From: Gammaproteobacteria bacterium RIFCSPHIGHO2_12_FULL_37_14
GTDB lineage: Bacteria > Pseudomonadota > Gammaproteobacteria > DSM-16500
Assembly (NCBI GenBank): GCA_001801485.1
Contig: MGXV01000073.1
Span: 1-51,796 of the forward strand
DNA length: 51,796 nt
Direction of reading: 5' to 3'
In this document: one piece after another, positions 8,842 to 17,044 of the stretch
Layout of the letters: each line of letters begins with the position of its first letter
Numbering within the stretch: position 1 is the first letter of the stretch
Translations under genes and position numbers: made by a program
Notes under the pieces: model-generated
What the model saw: only the letters and a program-made list of their open reading frames with translations
Database searches by the model: none
Told to the model about the DNA's origin: nothing

Positions 8842-9316
8842 CTATTTTAATATTTCTGTTTCAGTCATATGAAGATTACAAAAATTTGGATAAGTATAAA
8901 TATCCAAAACATTTATCTCAAGTTGCGTTTCTGGATGATTTGCTATTTTAAATCCATTTTTTAAATAAATTTTTCTTGCTTCTTCTGAGGTTCGCAATGA
9001 CTATGTTTTTAAGCCTTGTAAATCAGGATGTGACATTATTTCTTTTATTAGTTGATTGCCAATCCTTTTTTCGCTGTAAAACATCAATCACGACATCGCA
9101 AATATAGGCATAGGTTGTGTAGTCAGAAATAACACGACCAAAGCAAATTAAGTCATTATCACTTTTTTGATAGACACCAAAACACAGCGAAAATTTAATG
9201 AATCTCAATACATATTCAATAGGAATATTTTTTGATCAAAAACAATCGCTGAGCAAACGCCAAATTTTTTCTTTGTTTAAAAGAAGTTTGTCTGTTGAGA
9301 TATAATAGAGACTCAT
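8842..9316 (-). pseudogene. decayed GNAT-family acetyltransferase
   Basis: The minus strand from the ATG at 9316 reads MSLYYISTDKLLLNKEKIWR, then hits an in-frame TGA, continues SKNIPIEYVLRFIKFSLCFG and VISDYTTYAYICDVVIDV, then changes frame to GIGNQLIKEIMSHPDLQGLK, meets a TAG, and resumes as EEARKIYLKNGFKI. This order matches the small GNAT family with 'AYICDVxVxxxYRGKGLG' and 'LYxKxGF' motifs. At least two stops and one frameshift separate the parts, so the gene is dead. It abuts the end of the methyltransferase gene on the same strand, suggesting a former operon. Confidence 0.8.
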
Positions 9317-9319
9317 TTG

Positions 9320-10141
9320 TTAACGCCCAAGAATATGCAGTTTATACGGAGGAACCTCAGCTTCAGCGCACCAAGCAATTTTATCATCCGGTTTACCAGT
9401 TGGTTTATGAGTTTCCAAAAGTTTCAGGCCAGCAGCAGTATAAGTTCTTCTATAGGCTGATCCTGAATGAAAATAATCGAAAAATGTAAAACTTTGATCG
9501 CTACCTGCTGAAGCAAATACTTGCATTTTGACCGGTTGGTCTTCGATGTATCTTAACTTTTCGCTCCCCTCTTTTTTTCTGGTGGGCACATTTTCCGTGA
9601 ATTGATTATTGAAAGTAAACCAGTGATTTTCAGGTCGATACGCTCTCCCGGTCGGGTTCGTAACAATTAGGATGCCATTTTCTGATAAAATATTTTTTAA
9701 TGCTTCCAATACAAGAAGCATTTGCGCTTCTTTCATTTCCACTAAAACGAAATTACAAGTAATGAGATCAAATTTTTCTGTTTGATCAAATCCGCTTTGT
9801 GGTGATATACGTTTGAATGCAACTTGTGGCAGTTTTTCTTTGGCTAACAAAAGATTAGCTTCGTTAATATCAACCCCAGTAACCTCAATATCATAATTAG
9901 GATTTTTTTTAAGATGATGTAATATTATTTGCGTGCTTAATCCAACACCGCATCCATAATCTAAAAATTTGAGTTTGCCACTCGGAAGTTTTGAGAAGAG
10001 GTGACGCTCGATTAACACACCAACATCCCTATAGGCTAAATATAACGTTGAATTTAAACTAAGCGAATCATGTTCTTTAGCATTTACGCTATAACTTTCT
10101 TGATTTTTACCGTCATGAGTATCACCTTGACTTGCTCTCAT
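9320..10141 (-). CDS. class I SAM-dependent methyltransferase
   Basis: A 273-residue protein with methyltransferase motif I FLDYGCGVGLST, an acidic strand end VTGVDINEAN, the motif FDLITCNFVLVEM and GILIVTNPTG, i.e. the Rossmann-like fold that binds S-adenosylmethionine. The C-terminal part (YFHSGSAYRRTYTAAGLKLLE) looks like the substrate-side cap of small-molecule methyltransferases. The substrate cannot be predicted. It begins 58 bases from the queC stop on the same strand. Confidence 0.82.
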   Translation of the reverse strand: MRASQGDTHDGKNQESYSVNAKEHDSLSLNSTLYLAYRDVGVLIERHLFSKLPSGKLKFLDYGCGVGLSTQIILHHLKKNPNYDIEVTGVDINEANLLLAKEKLPQVAFKRISPQSGFDQTEKFDLITCNFVLVEMKEAQMLLVLEALKNILSENGILIVTNPTGRAYRPENHWFTFNNQFTENVPTRKKEGSEKLRYIEDQPVKMQVFASAGSDQSFTFFDYFHSGSAYRRTYTAAGLKLLETHKPTGKPDDKIAWCAEAEVPPYKLHILGR

Positions 10142-10199
10142 ATGAAAATCCTTAATTTGTTTATAAAACTTTTTTAATTTAATTTTTGACTAGAAAATA

Positions 10200-10895
10200 T
10201 TAATTGATGCACGCTTGATATTTTGTTTGATCTGCAATCATTGCATCTAAAAATCCTTTTTTACGAAGAAAGCAGCTATCGCATTCACCACAGGCTTCTC
10301 CATCAGTATTTGCTTTATAACATGAAACAGTAAATGAATAGTCAATGTTGAGTTCATGCCCAGCTTGAATAATTTCAGCTTTACTCAGTTTAATCAAAGG
10401 GGCTTCGATTTTAATTTGCTGACCTTCTACACCTACTTTTGTCGCCAAATTGGCAAGATTTTGAAATGCAGCTATATACTCTGGTCTGCAGTCCGGATAT
10501 CCAGAATAATCAACTGCAGTAACGCCTATGAAGATTGCTTCTGCCTCCAATATTTCTGCCCAACCTAATGCAATTGATAAAAACACCGTATTTCTAGCTG
10601 GAACATAAGTTACTGGAATTTCATTTGAAGACATATAATTTGGGACGTCGATTGATTTATCTGTTAGTGCTGATCCTCCCAGAGAGCCAATAGATAAAGA
10701 AACAATTTCATGTCTTTCAGCATGAAATTTTCTCGCAATGTTTCTTGCAGCTTCTAGTTCTGCGCGATGTTTTTGACCATAATCGAAGCTTAGTGCGTAG
10801 CAAGAATAACCTTGATTTTTCGCTATCGCCAAACATGTTGTTGAATCTAATCCGCCTGACAATAATACAACTGCTTTTTTCATATATTTACCCAT
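10200..10895 (-). CDS. queC: 7-cyano-7-deazaguanine synthase QueC
   Basis: QueC converts 7-carboxy-7-deazaguanine to preQ0 with ATP and ammonia, in the route to queuosine in tRNA and to 7-deazaguanine DNA marks. The PP-loop motif SGGLDSTT is at the N-terminus, followed by [29 protein letters not shown] and the zinc-binding cysteines of [18 protein letters not shown]. Length is normal. The ATG at 10895 overlaps the stop of the transporter gene (TAATG); the second Met at 10883 (MKKAVVLLS) matches the usual family start. No queD, queE or queF is in the window. Confidence 0.95.
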   Translation of the reverse strand: MGKYMKKAVVLLSGGLDSTTCLAIAKNQGYSCYALSFDYGQKHRAELEAARNIARKFHAERHEIVSLSIGSLGGSALTDKSIDVPNYMSSNEIPVTYVPARNTVFLSIALGWAEILEAEAIFIGVTAVDYSGYPDCRPEYIAAFQNLANLATKVGVEGQQIKIEAPLIKLSKAEIIQAGHELNIDYSFTVSCYKANTDGEACGECDSCFLRKKGFLDAMIADQTKYQACIN

Positions 10896-11629
10896 TATTT
10901 ATATTTATTATTTTCTGAACTATAAGATGCTTCTAAACTCACAGGATTGAAATTTGTATCGTAATCATAAATATCAAGTTTCTCGCTTTTTTTGAGAAAC
11001 TTTGCTAACCGAATTGAAAACGGTAATCCTAAAATTTCAATAACAGTTTTGGTTACCCATATATCAAAAATTATTTTCATAATATCGTGCATTGAATAGA
11101 TTTTGCAAAAAGCAATCGATGCGAATACAACACTGTCTATGGCTGATGCAGCAATTGTTGATGATACAAATCGAATTCCAATATACTTACCTTTATGTTT
11201 ATTTTTTAATTTAGCTAATATAAATGAATTCATTGGTTCAGAAATAATGTAGCTTGAAAATGATCCTAGAATAATAAATATATTTGCAGCTATTAATTTA
11301 TTAAAAACTGCATTATCAGTTGCAAAGCTTGGGTTGGGTAAATGTATTAGAATTTGCCCATATCCAACAAAAATCACATTAAACAAAAATGCAGACCAAA
11401 TCGCTCTTCTTGCGTGCTTATATCCATAAACTTCTGTGATCATATCTGACAATAGAAATGTTATTGGAAAAATCAAAGTCCCTGGCGAAATTACCATTTT
11501 AAATATTTCAATCAATCTGGCATCAAACCAATTTGATATCGCTATTATCATCGAATAAGAAAGTATCAAAAACCATAAATACTTCGGGTGGTTTTCTATA
11601 ATGGATGATTTAGAGGAACTTTTAGTCAC
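10895..11629 (-). CDS. yhhQ: queuosine precursor transporter (YhhQ/DUF165 family)
   Basis: A 244-residue membrane protein with about six hydrophobic segments and family motifs such as [23 protein letters not shown] and, later, [19 protein letters not shown]. YhhQ-type proteins import preQ0/preQ1. Coupling to queC by an overlapping stop-start strengthens the call: one gene imports the precursor the other makes. It has a charged C-terminal tail ([20 protein letters not shown]). A second, broken copy lies at 42747-43452. Confidence 0.9.
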   Translation of the reverse strand: MTKSSSKSSIIENHPKYLWFLILSYSMIIAISNWFDARLIEIFKMVISPGTLIFPITFLLSDMITEVYGYKHARRAIWSAFLFNVIFVGYGQILIHLPNPSFATDNAVFNKLIAANIFIILGSFSSYIISEPMNSFILAKLKNKHKGKYIGIRFVSSTIAASAIDSVVFASIAFCKIYSMHDIMKIIFDIWVTKTVIEILGLPFSIRLAKFLKKSEKLDIYDYDTNFNPVSLEASYSSENNKYK

Positions 11630-11934
11630 TATGAATCTCTTTTCACTATTTTTGTTTTTTCGAAAGAAATAACAAGATTTTTGGCAATTGCTTTTCCAAT
11701 TGCCAAACCAAGCTTAGTGCAATCTTCTGGAGGTGTGTTTTTAATAGAGGAGTCTAAAAATTTTTCCCATGATTCCTTTACTCTGTGGCGCTTATAGGAA
11801 TATGTATTTGTAATGACAACCTTATCAAGAACAACTTGAACTGTAGCGGGGTGCGCCTCTTCTTTTTCTATACCAAGGTAAAAGGACAACACCCTTTCAA
11901 TTTTAGTTAACAGTCCATTTAACATTTTTTTCAC
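11629..11934 (-). CDS. hypothetical protein in the queuosine operon
   Basis: A 101-residue protein starting MKKMLNGLLTKIERVLSFYLG, with no motif I recognise and no clear membrane segment. It overlaps the transporter start by one base (ATGA type) and lies ten bases after the repressor gene on the same strand, so all four leftward genes likely form one operon. Its hydrophobic C-terminal helix (KLGLAIGKAIAKNLVISF) may be a protein contact. Confidence 0.6.
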   Translation of the reverse strand: MKKMLNGLLTKIERVLSFYLGIEKEEAHPATVQVVLDKVVITNTYSYKRHRVKESWEKFLDSSIKNTPPEDCTKLGLAIGKAIAKNLVISFEKTKIVKRDS

Positions 11935-11944
11935 CTAAAAAATT

Positions 11945-12628
11945 TTATGTTTTAGCATTTACTTGAACTACTACACCAATAAATCGATATTTTTCTTTTT
12001 TTGTTAATTCAATCGGTAAAATATTTTCATCATATGACGCAAGTATCTTCTTATTTTTTTTAATATAAAATTTTCGTATTAGTATTCTGTTGTAATCATC
12101 AAGCTCAACAGCAACCAAGGTGTCGTTTTCAGGGGTTGCAAGGGTGTCAACTATAAAAATAGAGCCTTTTTTAAACATAGGCTTGATATCTTCATCTGAT
12201 AGAAGCGCAATAAAATTACCAGAGGAAGATGTTAGTTTTGTTTCAATTGTTCCGATATTGTTTTTAATACCAGCACTAATCTGATAAATCGGAATAGATT
12301 TTATTTCTGAAAATGCATTGGCTGATTGACTTGGGACATCAATAATAGGATTTGATTTAATTCCTGAGAGTAGATCATCAATAGCAATATCAAAACCATC
12401 GTTTCTAAAAAAATCAATTATTTTTGAAAGTGTATCAATTCTTGGGTTGCATACACGTTTAGTTGGGTCAGCATGCATTAACTTCACAAGTATCGAGTGG
12501 GGGACATTAATTGCTTTTGCTAATTGATAAATCGTGAAGTTTTTCTGATCCCTTTTTGTTTTCCGATCAATCAAATCACGAAGCACTAAGTGGATATTAT
12601 TGTGATATGTCTGTGTAGCTGAGCTCAT
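11945..12628 (-). CDS. phage-type repressor: HTH plus S24-like domain, catalytic Ser replaced
   Basis: The N-terminal third holds a helix-turn-helix (IYQLAKAINVPHSILVKLM). The C-terminal half follows the LexA/CI peptidase fold (IPIYQISAGIK, KPMFKKGSIFIVDTLATPEN, LIRKFYIKK). Aligning DEDIKPMF with the GDSMEPTF consensus puts Asp where the catalytic Ser belongs, while the Lys of IRKF is kept, so self-cleavage is unlikely. The ATG at 12628 has AGGA eight bases before it; a start at 12655 is possible. By position it corresponds to LvrR in Legionella elements (from memory). It probably represses the conjugation operon through the palindromes at 12709-12755. Confidence 0.82.
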   Translation of the reverse strand: MSSATQTYHNNIHLVLRDLIDRKTKRDQKNFTIYQLAKAINVPHSILVKLMHADPTKRVCNPRIDTLSKIIDFFRNDGFDIAIDDLLSGIKSNPIIDVPSQSANAFSEIKSIPIYQISAGIKNNIGTIETKLTSSSGNFIALLSDEDIKPMFKKGSIFIVDTLATPENDTLVAVELDDYNRILIRKFYIKKNKKILASYDENILPIELTKKEKYRFIGVVVQVNAKT

Positions 12629-12704
12629 TTTTTTATTCCTGTCAAAATAAAGCATTCTACCAACATATGTACATTTCTCAGACTAAAAATAATAATAAAA
12701 ATCG

Positions 12705-12755
12705 TTGACTATGTTCCTTAAAGAACATAGCATTGTGTGTGTTCTTTAAAGCACA
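12705..12755 (+). promoter_or_regulatory. conjugation-operon promoter with two palindromic operators
   Basis: A near-perfect 22-bp palindrome (CTATGTTCCTTAAAGAACAT and on, 12709-12730) and a second site TGTTCTTTAAAGCACA (12740-12755) share the core TGTTCTTTAAAGAACA, with centres 28 bp apart. A -35-like TTGACT (12705-12710) and a -10-like TAGCAT (12728-12733), 17 bp apart, overlap the first operator and point toward the long rightward operon. The site lies between the repressor and its likely target, as in phage immunity regions. Confidence 0.75.
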
Positions 12756-12866
12756 GTTTATATGTGTTTATAAAAAAATAAAGAAAAAATTTACTTATTT
12801 TTTCATGTACATATAAGCACATTTTAATGAATATTTTTGAACAAACTTAAATGGACGTAGGTAGAA

Positions 12867-14102
12867 ATGAACTACAATCTCAACAACACGTTGGAAAGCG
12901 TCCGCCAGCTCAATCTCACTGGCAACATCATCCCGCATACCTGGTATTCCAAAATCACCTTCAAAAATGGTGCGCCTGATCTGCTCGGTATAGTAATACT
13001 GGCAGATATTGTTTATTGGTATCGACCTATTGAAATCAAAGATGAAAAAACGGGTCGATTGATCGGTTATAAAAAGAAATTCAGAGCTGACATGCTTCAA
13101 AGAAGCCTTTCAGCATTTTCACAACAGTTTGGTTATAACAAACGGCAAATTGCTGACGCATTAAAGCGTTTGGAAGATGCCGAATTGATTATCAAAAGGC
13201 TCAAAACGATAGACACCGCAATGGGTGTCATGAACAACGTACTTTTTGTTGCACCTATTCCATCAGCAATAGCAGCGCTTGATCACAATACGGATCAGCA
13301 AGATTATTCAGCAGAAATCACTGAATCTGATGATGATTTTGCAAGTAATGAGGAAGCTACTGTGCTGATTTCATCCAACGTACCACCTACTACGATAGAA
13401 CGTAGTAGGGGGTACGATAGGACGTATGAGGGGGTACATTCTAACGTAGTAGGTGATGCGATAGAACGTAGTACATATACAGAGAATACAACAAAGATTA
13501 CTACAAATAATTCTACAAAGATTACAGCAGCAGGCGAAGGCGATTTTCAAAACGCATTGTCAGATTGTGAACAATTAAAATCTGCTGCTGCTGTTTTTTC
13601 AAAAAAATTAAATCTTGAAGAATCTGATGCTGTTATTGGCGAAACATTAACACGAATGCAGGTTGCTGTAATTCAAAACACTGCTGCTGAGCTTTGCAAT
13701 TTCGCTGGCATCGATTTAGCGCAATTGTCGCAAGAAATTCAATACGTGATTTTATCAAGCGCATCGTTTTCATATGCAGGTCGCGATTTTGCAAAAAAAC
13801 TCAACACGATCAAAAAAACGATCAAAGAACGTGGATGGAATACACCTGTTGGCATGATTGAAATCAAAGAAACACAGGAAAAAAATGAAATCGATCAGAT
13901 TCGTCAAGAAGCAAATGAGGCGGAGCTTGATTGCGCTCATTGGCAAAAAATGGTGGCTTGGGCGCTTGAAAAAGGCAACAAAAGTGAAGCAGAAAATTTT
14001 AATGCCATTTTACAAGAAGCCAAAAAAAAGCTCGCAAAAATAAGATCACCCTTTACCAATATCTACGACATTAATCAAAAAAAACAGGTGGATGGGAATT
14101 AG
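12867..14102 (+). CDS. winged-helix DNA-binding protein (LvrA/replication-initiator-like)
   Basis: 411 residues. The N-terminal 110 or so form a DNA-binding-like region (GNIIPHTWYSKITFKNGAPD, LGIVILADIVYWYRP, FSQQFGYNKRQIADALKRLEDAELI), whose last part is a clear winged helix. A polar linker (about 135-215) follows, then a helical C-terminal half. It is the first gene after the operator region and directly precedes the conjugation genes. In Legionella islands this place is held by LvrA, as I recall. Tandem 22-bp repeats inside the linker-coding DNA suggest it may bind its own gene, as phage lambda O does. The function is inferred. Confidence 0.65.
   Translation: MNYNLNNTLESVRQLNLTGNIIPHTWYSKITFKNGAPDLLGIVILADIVYWYRPIEIKDEKTGRLIGYKKKFRADMLQRSLSAFSQQFGYNKRQIADALKRLEDAELIIKRLKTIDTAMGVMNNVLFVAPIPSAIAALDHNTDQQDYSAEITESDDDFASNEEATVLISSNVPPTTIERSRGYDRTYEGVHSNVVGDAIERSTYTENTTKITTNNSTKITAAGEGDFQNALSDCEQLKSAAAVFSKKLNLEESDAVIGETLTRMQVAVIQNTAAELCNFAGIDLAQLSQEIQYVILSSASFSYAGRDFAKKLNTIKKTIKERGWNTPVGMIEIKETQEKNEIDQIRQEANEAELDCAHWQKMVAWALEKGNKSEAENFNAILQEAKKKLAKIRSPFTNIYDINQKKQVDGN
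13369..13478 (+). repeat. 22-bp iteron-like tandem repeats inside the coding sequence
   Basis: Units start at 13391, 13413, 13435 and 13457, with a degenerate one at 13369, on an exact 22-bp period. The consensus begins TACGATAGAACGTAGTAGGG; the AACGTA block is kept in four of five units and GACGTA in the other. Because 22 is not a multiple of three, the protein is not repetitive here, so the constraint acts on DNA. An AT-rich stretch with ACAAAGATTAC twice follows (13490-13525). Confidence 0.8.
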
Positions 14103-14108
14103 GAAAAT

Positions 14109-14660
14109 ATGAAAATTAAACTGTTAATTATGGCTGCATCGATAGTGATTTTATCCGGCTGTTCATCGCCTGCATTAATTGATCATAAAACACAGCCAAA
14201 AAATAAACCTTTGCAAGTCGATACAATAAAAACAGTCAACAATGACTTTTCAAATTCAGACGCAAGCATAAACACACAAGATACCAACACAAGCGTGCAA
14301 ATGAGCCGTTATGTCACAGAAAAAGACACACCAACTAATGCAGAGATTAATCCATTATTAGCAGTTTCAACGTTTATTTTTCAAGAGTCGGTTGTAACGG
14401 TAGGGGATGCTGTTAATCAAGTGCTGGTAACCAGTGGTTACCAATTAGCGCCACACTTGAATCACACAGTCAAAGCGACATTGCAGCAGCCCCTGCCGAT
14501 TACAGATAGAAAATTAGGACCAATGCCAATTCAATCGGCATTAGAAGTATTAATGGGTGAGCAAGTATATCGGCTTGAACAAGACCCGTTGCATCGCCTT
14601 GTTAACTTCAAGGTAAGAGCATCTATCAAGCAAGCATTAGGAGAGAATTTAAATGCGTGA
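14109..14660 (+). CDS. PilL-like conjugation lipoprotein (TIGR03748-type)
   Basis: The signal peptide ends in a lipobox (VILSGC), so the 183-residue protein is an outer- or inner-membrane lipoprotein. The C-terminal domain (STFIFQESVVTVGDAVNQVL, YQLAP, QQPLPITDRKLGPMPIQSALEVLMG, YRLEQDPLHRLVNF) matches the PilL C-terminal family of GI-type conjugation systems, which looks like a secretin N-domain partner. It begins six bases after the preceding gene and overlaps the next by eight. Confidence 0.8.
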   Translation: MKIKLLIMAASIVILSGCSSPALIDHKTQPKNKPLQVDTIKTVNNDFSNSDASINTQDTNTSVQMSRYVTEKDTPTNAEINPLLAVSTFIFQESVVTVGDAVNQVLVTSGYQLAPHLNHTVKATLQQPLPITDRKLGPMPIQSALEVLMGEQVYRLEQDPLHRLVNFKVRASIKQALGENLNA

Positions 14661-15378
14661 AGAAAATGAAAATACAATAAACGAAGCATCCACCACAGAA
14701 AATACAGTAGGTGTTTATTCTAAAATAAAAATATCATCACGGAATATTAAAATAATAATTATTGCAGTTGTAATTTTGGCACTTGCTATTTTCGTTTTAA
14801 AATTACCCGTTAATAAAAAAGAAATTAATAACGCTAATATGATCATTAAGAATAACGCAGCAGTTGTGACTGCGTCTAAAAACATGATGCAGAATCAGCT
14901 AAACGATATCTCAGATAAATTAGCCAATATCGAATCGTCACTTTCAAAAAAAGATGCTTATGTTGATATTGATACTATTAAATCAACGGTCGCGTCATTG
15001 ATTACGCAAATTAATCAGATTACACAAAAAGATGACAATGCGATTACAGCACAAATTACACAAGGTAATGATCAATTAAACACACAATTAAAAACGATTA
15101 AAAATACGCTTTCTGAGATTAAACAACAAAATGTGCATCACACGGTGATTCCGGCGTCAAACTTGCCATTTCAAGTAATGAGCATCGATAACATTCAAGA
15201 AAACGATATTGTGACGATTAACTATGAAAATCACATAGCCCCGTTAGAGATCAACGAATCTCTGGCGGGATGGAGGTTAGTAAAAGCAAATACGAATGAT
15301 CAAAAAGCAACATTTGAAAACAAGGCAAAAAATTACGTCAAAATTGATTTGAATAACGTACCAGGTTCCAAGGACTAA
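14653..15378 (+). CDS. single-pass inner-membrane conjugation protein
   Basis: 241 residues: a cytosolic N-terminus, one membrane span (IKIIIIAVVILALAIFVLKL), a long coiled-coil region (about 60-165) and a small C-terminal domain (LPFQVMSIDNIQENDIVTIN through AGWRLVKA) resembling the GspC/PilP homology-region fold. Such proteins link the inner-membrane machine to outer-membrane parts. The exact family is uncertain; its place inside the operon supports a structural role. Confidence 0.6.
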   Translation: MREENENTINEASTTENTVGVYSKIKISSRNIKIIIIAVVILALAIFVLKLPVNKKEINNANMIIKNNAAVVTASKNMMQNQLNDISDKLANIESSLSKKDAYVDIDTIKSTVASLITQINQITQKDDNAITAQITQGNDQLNTQLKTIKNTLSEIKQQNVHHTVIPASNLPFQVMSIDNIQENDIVTINYENHIAPLEINESLAGWRLVKANTNDQKATFENKAKNYVKIDLNNVPGSKD

Positions 15379-15382
15379 AAAG

Positions 15383-15586
15383 ATGTGGGGATTAATTATT
15401 ATATTGGCTGTAATGATTGGTGGATTGACTGCGCATGCGACGCATAAAGAGCAACATTTAATAAAAGAGAATAGAGCACTCAAAGAACGTGTTGCAGTAC
15501 TTAAGGATAATCAAGTGCGCCGTGTAAAAAAATTAGATGGCGTTGTAATTACTAACCTTGATAGCGATAAAGGATATTATCAATAA
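15383..15586 (+). CDS. small membrane protein in the conjugation operon
   Basis: 67 residues with one N-terminal hydrophobic helix (MWGLIIILAVMIGGLTAHA) that could be a signal anchor, followed by a charged coiled-coil-like helix (EQHLIKENRALKERVAVLKD). It starts four bases after the previous stop. I do not recognise a family. Confidence 0.55.
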   Translation: MWGLIIILAVMIGGLTAHATHKEQHLIKENRALKERVAVLKDNQVRRVKKLDGVVITNLDSDKGYYQ

Positions 15587-15605
15587 AATAAGTGGAATTC
15601 ATGAG

Positions 15606-16502
15606 ATGAGTAAGGTTCAATTTTTCAAAAAAACAGCATTGCTTATATGTATTTTGATAGGTGCTCAAAATGCTGATGCCAGTAGTTTAGGCTGGCTATT
15701 TAGTCCTGGTAAAGCTGATCCAAACAGTGAATTTCACAACAGACTGCCAGAACATTTTCAGGACGATATCACCAGTGATCAAAATCCTGATGCAATTAAA
15801 TTAACGCCTGCAGAGCAGCATCAAGCATTGGTGTGGGGTTTATCGGACTCTGAAGAAAAAAGATATTTGTCATTGATGCAAAATCAAAGTGGGTATTTTT
15901 ATGGAACTGAGTCAGTTCAAAGTCCATTGGGCGGTGAAATTGTCTACGCCAAAAAAGCAACCCCGGTTGAAATATTAGGATTTAATGCAAGAAGTGATGC
16001 GACACGCAATAAATATGCGCAGCTGGATGCGCAACAGCAGATTCAATACATGTCAAAATATTTGGCGTATGTCACTGCGTACAATAGGGCGGCAGTTGTA
16101 TTAAAAGAAAAATTAAAATTGCCTATCGTTAGAAAATTCAATGAGCAAAAATTCTCACCATACAATTACAAGCCAGTTGTATTGCAATCTGGCGATAAAT
16201 TAATGTTTTTTATTCATCCTGATGATGAGGTCAGACCCATTATCGCATCGCTTCTGGGATCGCTTCAAAAAAATAAAGATGTGTCACTGAATGTGTTTTT
16301 TATTGGCAATAAAATAACAAAATCAAATCTTGAAATGTGGGCGCGCGATCAAAACATACCACCTGAATTGGTTAAATCACAAAAAATTACGCTAAATTTT
16401 GGCAATGATCAATTTCAATTATTAAAAACAAATCACGCATTACCGCTTTTAATTTTGGTGCGTGATGGCAATAGCCGTTTTGTAAGCACGAGTAGGTTTT
16501 AA
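15606..16502 (+). CDS. integrating conjugative element protein (TIGR03759/PFL_4693 family)
   Basis: The protein starts with a signal peptide (FFKKTALLICILIGAQNADA) and shows the family pattern: LTPAEQHQALVWGLSDSEEKRYLSLMQ, TPVEILGFNARSDATRNKYAQL and a C-terminal thioredoxin-like half with KLMFFIHPDD. It is periplasmic and of unknown detailed role in GI-type conjugation. I chose the ATG at 15606 because GGA lies nine bases upstream and the signal peptide follows at once; a longer frame begins at 15558. Confidence 0.82.
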   Translation: MSKVQFFKKTALLICILIGAQNADASSLGWLFSPGKADPNSEFHNRLPEHFQDDITSDQNPDAIKLTPAEQHQALVWGLSDSEEKRYLSLMQNQSGYFYGTESVQSPLGGEIVYAKKATPVEILGFNARSDATRNKYAQLDAQQQIQYMSKYLAYVTAYNRAAVVLKEKLKLPIVRKFNEQKFSPYNYKPVVLQSGDKLMFFIHPDDEVRPIIASLLGSLQKNKDVSLNVFFIGNKITKSNLEMWARDQNIPPELVKSQKITLNFGNDQFQLLKTNHALPLLILVRDGNSRFVSTSRF

Positions 16503-16504
16503 CG

Positions 16505-17044
16505 ATGAAACAGACAATGACGCTTTGCACAATTTGTACCCTGCTTACGATTGGCGTTTGTTGCACTGCAACTGCTGAGTTGATTGTGATTAAAGATACA
16601 GGAAATACAGTGCTATCAGACAGATATTTAAAAAATGTTCATGTTCCAAATACGGAGAAGATTATGAATTTAATCAGCGATCAAAAACAAAAATTGGATC
16701 AGAAAACCATTAGCGCAAATGATGTTGGATATCCTGATAACAGCGTATTTACACCAGGTGTTGTCGTAAAACATCAAATTAAAAAAGGTTTCTTTGATAC
16801 GGTGCCATTATTTGTCATTGGTGATGATCAACAGTCACTTCGCTGGGCATCGACCAACAAAGAATATTTAAAGAATATTGATGCAATCGGCATTATTACT
16901 AATGTTCAAAACAAAGAACAAACACAAGCGGTTGAAAGCAGATTAGGTATAAAGCTTATTGCAACTGATTTGAAAGGCTTGGATCGGATTATTGGTACGA
17001 CACATTACCCGTTTTTAATTAGAAATGGCTGGGTCGAACAATGA
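16505..17044 (+). CDS. integrating conjugative element protein (TIGR03765/PFL_4695 family)
   Basis: 179 residues with a signal peptide (CTICTLLTIGVCCTATA) followed by ELIVIKDTGNTVLSDRYL, a FTPGVVVKHQI block and the conserved ending RIIGTTHYPFLIRNGWVEQ. It is a periplasmic partner of the preceding TIGR03759-type protein in GI-type systems. It starts two bases after that gene and overlaps the next by four bases. Confidence 0.85.
   Translation: MKQTMTLCTICTLLTIGVCCTATAELIVIKDTGNTVLSDRYLKNVHVPNTEKIMNLISDQKQKLDQKTISANDVGYPDNSVFTPGVVVKHQIKKGFFDTVPLFVIGDDQQSLRWASTNKEYLKNIDAIGIITNVQNKEQTQAVESRLGIKLIATDLKGLDRIIGTTHYPFLIRNGWVEQ

Noticed and set aside
9295..9489. Plus-strand frame over the methyltransferase 3' end
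   Set aside because: The minus-strand methyltransferase has clear SAM-binding motifs; the plus frame has none.
16200..16240. CTGATGA core hits elsewhere as further hammerheads
   Set aside because: The CTGATGA at this position is inside a coding sequence and lacks helix II, a GAAA segment and a cleavage triplet.
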